From assembly GCA_965226245.1 (NCBI GenBank), contig CBDDCL010000015.1, positions 1,116,001 through 1,180,000 on the forward strand: DNA of 64,000 nucleotides, written 5' to 3'. Shown piece by piece: positions 34,688 through 42,608 of the stretch (position 1 is its first letter; each line of letters starts with the position of its first letter). The position numbers and the translations under genes are program-made. A model generated the notes under the pieces. It searched no databases. It was not told where the DNA came from and was given only the letters and a program-made list of their open reading frames with translations. Source of the DNA: CBDCYS01 sp965226245. GTDB lineage: Bacteria; Acidobacteriota; Terriglobia; Bryobacterales; UBA6623.

Positions 34688-35856
34688 TTAATTCAACAAC
34701 TTACGGCCGCGCATTTCGCCCGAATCGGAAAGTTGCCCCGAAGTTGCCCCTTCGCGTGCCTTTTCAAGTTCGGCAAGATGGCGCTCCAGCTTCGCCGCCG
34801 CCTCGTGTAGGTCACGCTCATTGACAATATTGTACCTATCGAAAACGGATCGTGTCTTCCATCCGCCGATTGCCATCACGACCCGCTCCGGCACGCCTGC
34901 ACGTACCAGATTCCTTGCCCCGGTGCGGCGCAGGTCGTGAAAGATATGCTTGGGCTTGTCGGTTTCATCGTTCCACAGCCCGGCCCGCTTGCTGGCTTCC
35001 TCCCAGGCTCCGCGAAAATCCTTGATCCGTTTCCCGTACCGAAAAAACACCCACGGGCAGTCTGGCCACTTCTGGTCGCGGACCTGCTTCTGAAGGACAA
35101 GCATCTGGTAGAGTTCGCCCGCCAACGGGATCGTGCGCGGTTCGTCGTTCTTGGTTTCCCCAGGCTCCAGCCGAACGATGCGAGCCAGTAGGTCTACTTG
35201 GTCCCACCGCAGCCACAGGATTTCCCCCTTCCGGCAACCCGTGGAGTAGGCGAACGTGATCACGGGACGCAGATGCTCAGGCAGCTCTAATCGCAACACG
35301 ACAAATTCATCGTGTTCAAAGAATCCCTTGCGCGGCGGAGCTTCCTCCAACCTTGGGAAAACCGGCACCTGCTTTACCTTGGGTGGAGTGGATTCCCGTG
35401 ACAGATTGAAAGCCCGCTTCAACCGAGCCAATTCGCGGTTGATGGTGCTGTTGCTGATACCTTCAGCCCGGCGCTTCTTGACGCAGGCTTTCAGGTGCTT
35501 GGTCTGCACCCTTGCCGCCCGCATGTGGCCGAAGAACGGTCGTAGGTGCCCAACAACGTACCGCACCCATGTGACGGATTTGTCATTGTTCTCGAATCTT
35601 CTATCAGTTCGTCGAGCAGTTCGGTAACCTTGACGCGCTCCGCTGCGGGTCCCGCATAAACGCCCGTTTCAAGTTCAGCTATCCGCCGCCGCAACAGATT
35701 CTCAGCATCTTTGTATTTTTGGCTCTTGCTCGATTCGCGCGTCTGAGAGCCGTTGACGTAGTAGGCAACCCACCAAGTGCGGATTTCGACCCTGGCACCG
35801 TCCGGTCGTTTCTTCTTGGGATGGTAGATTCGTCCAAACTGAGGTTTTCGTGGCAT
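34688..35856 (-). pseudogene. Second integrase, frameshifted paralogue
   Basis: Starts MPRKPQFGRIYHPKKKRPDG at 35856 and ends GRKLLN at 34688, clearly related along its length to the integrase at 33380-34594. The catalytic parts HDLRRTGARN, GWKT and DRYNIV are kept; the second active-site histidine is changed to W in GWKT. The frame breaks near 35594: adding one T to GAAGATTCGAG restores EDFENNDKSVTWVRYVVGHL. The loss may be real decay or a sequencing error. It is oriented toward the 5' end of tRNA-Leu. Confidence 0.88.
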
Positions 35857-36041
35857 AGCTCGAAAGATACTACATCTTCGCTGAGTCGATCCAGCGGTCG
35901 AGATCCCGCACATCCAGGAACACCCTGCGGTCGTGTCTGACCACGGGAATCGCGCCGTCGGAGATTAAGTGCTGGACACTCGCTTTCGAGCGGCCGAGGT
36001 AGGTGGCCGCCTGCTCCACTGTCAGTAAGCGCGGGCGAATA

Positions 36042-37237
36042 GTTCTATGACCGCTTGATAAGTGGTCTTTCGTAGCCGAACTTTCTACGCGCGGCTTTGC
36101 GGTTGAACCTCCAGTCAATCTTAACCCGTTCGCGGTTGACTCGGCGCTTCCAGGCAGCCGCTTCGCGGCGCAGCTTCGCCAGATCTTCGATGCGCCGCTT
36201 GCCCAAACATTGCCCCGAGAATAATCCAATCTCGATCTCCGCTTGATGCAACCAACTGCCATGGACAGGCGTGTCGTGCGGCCTGAAGGCGTCCCAGATC
36301 TCTCCGCCGAATTCCTCGCCGCACAAATCCCTCAGCGACTTGCGGCTGTGCCTGGAAAGGTTGTCCATCACCAAGTGGATCGTCTCCGCCTCGGGATACG
36401 CCATCGCCACCTCAAACAGTGCCTTGGCAAACTCCACCCCCGAGCGGTCCGGCGTCACGAAGGTGAAGTGGCGGCCCGCTTTGGGCTCGACCGCGCAGAA
36501 GACATTCGCGGTTCCGCGGCGTTCATACTCGCTGTCTTGACGGGCCTCGCGTCCCGGCGCGGCGGGCGTCAGCGGACGAACGTCGGCGTGCAGTGTCACC
36601 GGCTTCTCGTCCAGGCAGACAACGGGCTGTGCTGGATTGTAGGGTCTCTCATAGGTTTCCAGCGCATCTTCCATCCTTGCGATGTACGTTTCACCGAGTT
36701 CCGGAAGGCACCACATTTTTTCCCCGCCACGGCTTGAGGTCGTGGCTGAGCAGCAGGATTCGGATGGTCTCTCGGCCGACGCGCGGGACCAATCGTCGCT
36801 TGACGGCTTCTTGGGCCACCAGCCGCACCGTCCAGCGGGCGCGGCCCCGCGGCGGATCGCTGCAGACCATGGCGATGATGCACTGGCATTGTTTGGCCGA
36901 AAGCAAGCTAGCCGCGCCGGGCCGCTGTTTGTCGTAGAGCGCCCGTTCGAGGCCGCCTTGCTGATAGCGCCGGGCAAGATGGCGCACGGCTTGCCGCGTC
37001 AGGGGCAGGACTTCGGCGATCCGCGGCGCGCCCATTCCTTCCGCGAGCCGCAACAACGCCACGGCGCGCATCGCCACGCGGACCTGTGCGATGCCGCCAG
37101 CGAGAACCTTCTTCAGCGCCTCTTGATCCTTCTTGGAGACGCGAACACGCAGGGCGGGTCGAGGCATATCTCAAGTATGCCTCAAAACATTTCGGCCCGA
37201 ACATATTTTCTGTAAAACTTTCATGCGGTCAAAGAAC
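36042..37237 (-). mobile_element. IS630-family insertion sequence
   Basis: 1196 bp between TA dinucleotides (36040-36041 and 37238-37239), the target duplication of this family. The inverted ends are GTTCTATGACCGCTTGATAA and, from the right, GTTCTTTGACCGCATGAAAG. The transposase is split in two overlapping frames. It is inserted in the HTH-excisionase fusion gene. Confidence 0.92.
36045..37167 (-). CDS. IS630-family transposase in two overlapping frames
   Basis: OrfA (36691-37167, 158 residues) holds the N-terminal HTH domains (GAPRIAEVLPLTRQAVRHLA) and a winged part (VKRRLVPRVGRETIRILL). OrfB (about 36045-36750) holds the DDE domain (VVCLDEKPVTLHADVRPL, HLVMDNLSRH, HGSWLHQAEIEIG). They meet at GGGGAAAAAATG, where a slip within the A6 run joins WRGKN to KMWCLPELG. 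This is probably programmed frameshifting, known for the family, although a base loss is not excluded. Confidence 0.85.
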
Positions 37238-37481
37238 TAGTGCTAGTGTCACCAGGTACACCAGCCGAGGCTGAGCGGTTGGCTACGTCATCAGTTGTCT
37301 GGCCGACAAAAACAACCGGATCGCCAGTCTTGGGGTTCACCGGGATGAAGTAAGAGGCTAGCCGGCTGAGCCGCCGCGATTCCCGCTTTACAAGCTCGTG
37401 CTGCTCAAGGCTGTCAAGGGCTCGGAAGACGGTACGGCGGCTGAGTCCTGTCCTGATTTCGGTACTCTGAATTGGCCCAAA

Positions 37482-37757
37482 GGGGGTATCCACTTGCTTG
37501 GACCGCACACTACATGTTGTGGTCGGACCTCGAACTCCCTCCCACGAGCCGACGGTACGGCACCGGATCGACTTGTACGGCGTTCTGAAGCAGGCGCTAG
37601 AACAGCAATCCACGCGCCGGTGAACGCCGGCGATTGAAGCGGAATGTGAATTCATCGAGGTAGTAGTCCAAATGCTTCTCGCTCACCGCTCCTTGATGTG
37701 TCCCCAGCAGCCACCGCTTCAGAAGCGAAGCCACGCGATGCATCCTGTTGATTGCGT
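37482..37757 (-). pseudogene. IS1595-type element remnant (transposase C-terminus)
   Basis: The minus strand reads HRVASLLKRWLLGTHQGAVS then HLDYYLDEFTFRFNRRRSPA, related to but clearly different from the intact IS1595-type transposase (SEKH instead of SHEY, many silent changes). An in-frame TAG replaces the tyrosine of LLFYRLLQ. The right end GGATACCCCC at 37482 looks like the family's terminal repeat. Only the 3' part of the element is left; the rest was lost at the junction with the restriction-gene scrap. Confidence 0.75.
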
Positions 37758-37968
37758 GGATCGACGAGAGCAAGACGAAAGTCGGCTACGAGATCCCGTT
37801 CACAAGGCATTTCTACAAGTACGTGCCGCCGCGACCTCTGGTCCGCTTTCTGCTGACGAGGCTGCCACGACTAGGCTCTGGACAACGGTACGAGTTCGAG
37901 GACGAAGTCACCCTGAAATACTACCGGCTGCAAAAGATCAGCGAGGGCTCGATCGAGCTAGAGCTAGC
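37755..37968 (+). pseudogene. HsdM-HsdR type I restriction-modification scrap
   Basis: DESKTKVGYEIPFTRHFYKY and PPRPL match the C-terminus of type I methyltransferase subunits (HsdM). It is joined directly to YEFEDEVTLKYYRLQKISEG, typical of a stretch within type I restriction subunits (HsdR). Everything between is missing, so this is a deletion fusion left from a former hsd locus. It is bordered by the IS1595-type remnant and the RAYT remnant. Confidence 0.6.
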
Positions 37969-38138
37969 TCACTCCCATTACGCACCCAATGGTCATACGA
38001 CTCGTGTTGCCAGAAGGGCTCACCCGTTCGCCTCAAAATCTTGTTCGCTTCACGCGCCGTAAACCCTTTGAGCGACTTCAGAAAGCGGCTTGGAGCAATT
38101 CGCGGTGTAGCCAGGAGATGAACATGATTCGGCATGAC

Positions 38139-38622
38139 TGTGCCGCCTCAGCTGGAAATGGAATGCATAGGCGTTCTATTAGTGGAGAGAACAAATGGCG
38201 AAACAGCGCAAGCATTACACCTCCCAGGAGAAGGTGGCCGTCCTGCGGAGACACTTGCTGGAGCACATTCCCGTGTCCGAGCTATGCGAGGAACTGGGCC
38301 TGCGGCCGACGGTCTTTTATCGTTGGCAGAAGGAATTCTTCGAGAACGGCGCAGCTGCTTTTGGACGCCACACCCTTGTTGAGAGGGGGCGAGAGCAGCA
38401 GCGTGTCGCCGCCCTGGAACAGAAGCTTCAGAGGAGGAACGAGATCCTAGCCGAGTTGATGGACGAGCACCTCGCCCTGAAAACAGGTAGGGAAAGCCCC
38501 TGAAAACGGGCCATGATACCATCGGATCGATAGACCCTGATGCCTTGAAAATCCCCGCCCGCAGGGCGGAACAACTAACTTACGGAGAACGGCCTCTCTC
38601 CATTTCCGGCTGAACCAGCACA
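38139..38622 (+). mobile_element. Mini-IS: IS3-type deletion derivative with OrfA only
   Basis: 484 bp with 24-bp inverted ends (TGTGCCGCCTCAGCTGGAAA against TGTGCTGGTTCAGCCGGAAA) and the 4-bp target duplication TGAC (38135-38138 and 38623-38626). It contains an OrfA-like gene but no OrfB, so it would need a helper transposase. It is inserted in the RAYT gene. Confidence 0.85.
38195..38503 (+). CDS. IS3-type OrfA (HTH) within the mini-IS
   Basis: 102 residues: a HTH_Tnp_1 domain (HYTSQEKVAVLRRHLLEHIP, SELCEELGLRPTVFYRWQKE) and a coiled part (RVAALEQKLQRRNEILAELM). Intact, with its own ATG. Without OrfB it can bind IS ends but not catalyse transposition; it may act as a regulator for related elements. 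Confidence 0.85.
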   Translation: MAKQRKHYTSQEKVAVLRRHLLEHIPVSELCEELGLRPTVFYRWQKEFFENGAAAFGRHTLVERGREQQRVAALEQKLQRRNEILAELMDEHLALKTGRESP

Positions 38623-38937
38623 TGACGACAAAGGCGTGGAGTTCATAGTGGCGGAGATCTTTGTCGCCTCGCTCGATCGCCGCCATAACCAAGCGCGCGA
38701 CTTCCGTCCGTCCGAGGTAGGTGGGGTCCGATCGTGCGGCATCCAGGAAGCGATCGATCCACACGAATGCCTTGCTGGAGTTCAGCTTACCGGGTGGGGG
38801 ATAGCGAGCATGAGGAAGACTGCCGTGCAGATGCCACGTCAGAAAAAGCGGCCTGCCCTCGGGATGCAGATGGGGCAAGCGCCGCCTGTATTGGTTCACT
38901 TTTCAGCTATAGTCTACTCCATTGAAGCCGCCTTCGC

Positions 38938-39068
38938 GAAAGCAGCGGTTGGGCGGCGCGTGGTACAGCTTTGCGAGGAACCTGCGGACTTCGTACCGCT
39001 TCAGGGCCGTGCCCGAGAACAGGTACTACATCGTCGGGTTTCGGAGTGTTCGGGAAGTGATCCCTTGA
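38938..39068 (+). pseudogene. C-terminal scrap of a formylglycine-generating-enzyme (SUMF1) family gene
   Basis: Reads LGGAWYSFARNLRTSYRFRA then NRYYIVGFRSVREVIP and stops at 39068. This is the typical 'GGSWxxxxxxLRxAYRxxxxPxxRxxxxGFR' ending of the FGE-sulfatase family. No start or upstream part of the domain is present. A terminator-like hairpin follows, so the 3' end of a lost gene was kept. Confidence 0.75.
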
Positions 39069-39098
39069 TTCTTGAATTCTTTTCCCTTGAATGGGGTT

Positions 39099-39127
39099 TG
39101 GGGCGAAGCCCCAGGGAAGATTTTTTT
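39099..39127 (+). terminator. Intrinsic terminator after the FGE scrap
   Basis: TGGGGC-GAA-GCCCCA stem followed by GGGAAGA and seven T. It lies about 30 bases after the stop of the scrap on the plus strand. Confidence 0.65.
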
Positions 39128-39253
39128 GAGAATGAAACTAACGAATGCCACGGAATACGGAAATCGAACGTGCCATCGTAGCAGGAAGGGCGTATGACTT
39201 TCTCCGATACTGGCCGTCCAGCCGTGTTCACGCAGCTTGTTGTTTATTCCCCC

Positions 39254-42200
39254 CTACTGAATCGCCAGAGTTACCGTATTGCTCTCGATTCCGTTGGCGG
39301 TGACAATCAGTTGCTGGTTGCCGCTCGGCAACGAGGCAGGCAGTTCGGCGTTGATTTGGTAAAGACCGACAAATCCAGGCGTGAGGCCCGAGAACGACAC
39401 GCTCCCCTGGCTTCCGGCAATTGTCACTTCAGGCAGCCGGCGGGTTCGGGTGAGCCGGTTCGGCGCGGCGACGCCGTTCTCCTGTGGCGCGTCGACAGGG
39501 CCGAATCCCGTCCCGTAAATGACCACGGTTTCGCCGGACCGGGCCGGGTTTTGCGCGGTCACCACGTTTCCGTCGGCGTGTGTCACAACGCCGTAGCGGG
39601 TAGCGCCCAGGTCGAACTCGAAGATTCCAGGGGCGTGATCGGCAAGGGGCAAGTCGAAGACAAAGCTGGCCGAGTCCTCAATGCGGACTTTCACGAAGGC
39701 GAAGTTCAGCCCGGCCAGATCCCAAGGCACTTGGACATTCAGTTGGTTGCCGCTGGCGAAGATCAGCGGGCTGGGAACGCTGATTCCTTCCTCGGGAAAA
39801 TCAAAGGACACGCTGGTGTGCTTGAGCGCGATCGGCAATGGCAGGCTGGAGGCGGAACCCAGAAATTCGGCGAGGTTTGCGCCGAAGATGGAAATGAGCG
39901 AGCCCGGGGCGACAGGCCGGCCTGCGGCGAAACCGGCGGCATTGACGATTCCATCGATCAGGGGTTTGAGCCGCGCGCGGTTGAAGAAAGGAATCGTTAG
40001 TCCTCCGGCTGTGGCTTCGAATTCTTGAGGGCCAACTTCGGGGCCCATGTCGACATCGGCCGCTGCCACTCCGAAGGGATCCGTGTCGGGGTCGGACGCA
40101 ATAATGGCGCCCCCGCCCAAAACAGAACTGAATTGAACGGCAAGATTGGGGATCGGTTGCCCAAATTGATCGATCACCCGGAAAATCAGGAACTCGGGAT
40201 GGGGCTCGCCGACGGTGCCGATCACTCCGGTGCCCGCGATGGCGAAAGAGTTGGCCGGAACGCCGTCACCCACAACATAGTAGTAGGGGACGCGCACATC
40301 GGCTCCGCCGGACAGCCGCTGGATTCGAATCTCGCCTTCGTATGCGCCCGGCGAGGGGCGGGATCCTTGCAAAGTGATTTGCAGCGTGGCTGTTTCACCC
40401 CCGCCCAAATCGCCGTTGATCGAAGCTTCGCCCTCGATCAGCACGCGCGCCGCTGTGTCTTCGTCGTAGGGCACGGCGGTGAGCTGATAAGTCGACGTGC
40501 TGACGCCTGGGTTGGTGATCGTCAGCGATCGCTCGATGGGAAACTGGGCGGCGCCGACTTCGCCAAAGCTGATCATTGCCGGCTCGGCGGTGCTGGTCGG
40601 GTCAAGCGCCGCTGGAATATTCAAAAGTCCGGCTCCAATGGAAGTCGTTCGGGCAATCAATGCGTCCGCTTCAGCGCCTGATTCGAAGACTTCGGGTGTC
40701 GCGGTATTCACAAGCGCCGATTTGACTTGCGCCGCCGTGAACTCGGGATGGCGTTGCTTGACCAGCGCCGCGGCTCCGGCGACAAAGGGAGCGGCGAAAC
40801 TCGTGCCGTCGACTGACAGGAACCGTGTCTCATCAAACGTGTCACCGTTGCGGTCGAAATTCTGCGCGCTGGTGTAGATAAAGGTTCCGGGCGCGACGAG
40901 GTCGGGTTTGATGTTGCCGCCGGGACTCGGCCCGCGCGAGCTGAAGGGGGCTACGCGGTCGGCCGCGAAGGGGCGCGGCGTCAGAGCGGGGTCGAGCGTG
41001 ACCGTGGTCCTCGGCGAAAGCTGGACTGCGCGTCTCAAATCATTCCCGGCGGCGGCTCCAATCATGAAGGCGGGGATGTCGGTGGTCTCCAGTCCCTCCA
41101 TGACGAATGGCTCATCCTGCCCGTCGACGTTGCTAACGATGGCGGCCACTGCTCCGGCCGCCGCAGCGTTCTCCACCTTAAGCTCGAATCCGCAATCTCC
41201 CCGGGCCAGGACGGCGGCTTTGCCGCGCAAAGAATCGGAGGGGAACAGCGTGCATCCGAAAGAATCCCCGAGCGACCCGCTGTCCAGCGCTTCGGCGGTC
41301 AACGGAGTGGTTGGCTTCGGCCCTGTTCCTGAAATAGCGGTCGCTGTCTGCCCCGCGAAGCGCACGCTGCGAACAAACTCTCTGGAGTTGACGGTCGCTC
41401 CGACCGCGATCACGGCGGGCGCGGACGCCGGAGTGGAAATGCTGTTGAGCGTCGGGAATTGCTGCTCACCGAAAGCGCCGGCGTTGCCGGCCGCCGCGAC
41501 GACAACGACGCCGTCCAGCTCCATGGCGTTCTGGGCGGCCAACGCTACCGGGTCGCAAAACGCCTCTGGATCGTCGGAGCAGGCCGCCCCTTGCTCGTCA
41601 TAAGGGAACTGGGCGATGGCGCCGAAGCTAATGCTGATGATGTCCATGCCATCGGTGACAGCATCGTCGATAGCCGCGATGACGGCGTTGCCATTGCTGA
41701 ACTCGTTGATGTCGGGGGAGCCGAAGATCTTGTAATTGCCAAGGAAAGCCTTCGGGGCGACACCGGTCAGAGTTGCGGCGGGAGCCGTGACGCGGCGGCC
41801 GGCGGCGATGGCAGCGACGGCAGTTCCGTGCCCGACGCGGTCGCGCGGGGTGGTGTCGTCGGGACGCGACGCCTCGACCACGAGCGGATTCAGCAAGCCA
41901 ACGTAACTGCGTGCCGCGATGACCTTATTGTTAGTGAAAACCAGGTCTTCGGGACGTCCTTTGGGAAAGCCCGGCGGGGCTCGCAGCGAGGGGTCGGCGA
42001 AGGCAGGATGATCGATATCGATTCCCGTGTCGAGGATGCCGATTTTCAGCCCGGCTCCCGCGTTTTCGATGCCCCCCAATGTGCTCCACGCCGCGGGGGC
42101 GCCCACGATTTCGCCTGCCGCATTCGTCAGCAGCTTGAAACGGCGGGCGCGGTCGACGCGCATAATGGCTGGCAGAAGCTTGAGTTGTTCGGCTTGTTGT

Positions 42201-42532
42201 TGCGTCGCGCGTACGAAGATGGCGTTCAATATGTGACAAACAGAACCCGTGATCTCGACGCCGAACGTGCGTATCGCGGTTTTGACCGGTTCCTGGGCTG
42301 CTTCAGCCTGCAGGGTCAGCTCGTGCAATTCTGGTTGTCCCAAGCGGATTCGGCGGTCAGTTTTCCGCATCGTTGCGGGCAGAGTTTGGTTCACGGCGGG
42401 TTGCTTCAACAGAACCGTGTAGTTCCGCACGGCGTCTCTGGCGAAACCCAGTGTCGTCGTCAGCAGAGCGAGCAAGACGGCGTTCGCAACAGGATGTGGT
42501 TGCAGTCGAGTCATTTTCGAGTTGTCCGGCAT
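39254..42532 (-). CDS. Large secreted subtilisin-like protease with Solibacter-type C-terminal domain
   Basis: 1092 residues: a signal segment (NAVLLALLTTTLGFA), a propeptide with a likely inhibitor fold, and an S8 domain with Asp in KIGILDTGIDIDHP (near 170), His in GHGTAVAAIAAG (near 235) and Ser in DGTSFAAPFVAGAAAL (near 576). An inserted PA domain (AAVLARGDCGFELKVENAAA) sits between His and Ser. The C-terminal ~230 residues (NAAGFAAGRPVAPGSLISIF, NQLNVQVPWDLAG, ETVVIYGTGFGPVD) match the TIGR03437-type domain known chiefly from Solibacter. Secreted proteolysis is likely. An internal ATG at 42514 is an alternative start. The gene follows the Rieske gene by 76 bases on the same strand. Confidence 0.93.
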   Translation of the reverse strand: MPDNSKMTRLQPHPVANAVLLALLTTTLGFARDAVRNYTVLLKQPAVNQTLPATMRKTDRRIRLGQPELHELTLQAEAAQEPVKTAIRTFGVEITGSVCHILNAIFVRATQQQAEQLKLLPAIMRVDRARRFKLLTNAAGEIVGAPAAWSTLGGIENAGAGLKIGILDTGIDIDHPAFADPSLRAPPGFPKGRPEDLVFTNNKVIAARSYVGLLNPLVVEASRPDDTTPRDRVGHGTAVAAIAAGRRVTAPAATLTGVAPKAFLGNYKIFGSPDINEFSNGNAVIAAIDDAVTDGMDIISISFGAIAQFPYDEQGAACSDDPEAFCDPVALAAQNAMELDGVVVVAAAGNAGAFGEQQFPTLNSISTPASAPAVIAVGATVNSREFVRSVRFAGQTATAISGTGPKPTTPLTAEALDSGSLGDSFGCTLFPSDSLRGKAAVLARGDCGFELKVENAAAAGAVAAIVSNVDGQDEPFVMEGLETTDIPAFMIGAAAGNDLRRAVQLSPRTTVTLDPALTPRPFAADRVAPFSSRGPSPGGNIKPDLVAPGTFIYTSAQNFDRNGDTFDETRFLSVDGTSFAAPFVAGAAALVKQRHPEFTAAQVKSALVNTATPEVFESGAEADALIARTTSIGAGLLNIPAALDPTSTAEPAMISFGEVGAAQFPIERSLTITNPGVSTSTYQLTAVPYDEDTAARVLIEGEASINGDLGGGETATLQITLQGSRPSPGAYEGEIRIQRLSGGADVRVPYYYVVGDGVPANSFAIAGTGVIGTVGEPHPEFLIFRVIDQFGQPIPNLAVQFSSVLGGGAIIASDPDTDPFGVAAADVDMGPEVGPQEFEATAGGLTIPFFNRARLKPLIDGIVNAAGFAAGRPVAPGSLISIFGANLAEFLGSASSLPLPIALKHTSVSFDFPEEGISVPSPLIFASGNQLNVQVPWDLAGLNFAFVKVRIEDSASFVFDLPLADHAPGIFEFDLGATRYGVVTHADGNVVTAQNPARSGETVVIYGTGFGPVDAPQENGVAAPNRLTRTRRLPEVTIAGSQGSVSFSGLTPGFVGLYQINAELPASLPSGNQQLIVTANGIESNTVTLAIQ

Positions 42533-42608
42533 TTAGCCGTTTCCGTAGTGTTGCGACGCATTCGGGCCGGGCGCCGTTTCAAGCGGCACGGTGATGATTT
42601 GGATCCGC

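Larger units (their letters stand above)
35870..37481 (-). pseudogene. Broken HTH-excisionase fusion gene, split by IS630
   Basis: The 5' part (37240-37481) reads TEIRTGLSRRTVFRALDSLE and EHELVKRESRR, a winged-helix-like domain. The 3' part (35870-36039) is a HTH_17 excisionase domain (RPRLLTVEQAATYLGRSKAS). Removing the IS630-type element and one TA joins them in frame as PGDTSTIRPRLL, so they were one gene. The 5' end is itself cut by an IS1595-type remnant at 37482. In the intact module across the tRNA the excisionase has no such N-terminal domain. Confidence 0.75.
37973..38899 (-). pseudogene. RAYT (REP-associated tyrosine transposase) split by a mini-IS
   Basis: The 5' part (38627-38899) starts MNQYRRRLPHLHPEGRPLFL and ends YELHAFVVM. 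The 3' part (37973-38138) continues MPNHVHLLATPRIAPSRFLK to FWQHESYDHWVRN. The HxH of NHVHLL is the HUH motif of Y1_Tnp transposases that move REP palindromes. Removing the mini-IS with one TGAC copy restores HAFVVMPNHVHLL exactly. The far C-terminus is lost at the restriction-gene scrap, so the gene is dead twice over. Confidence 0.88.
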
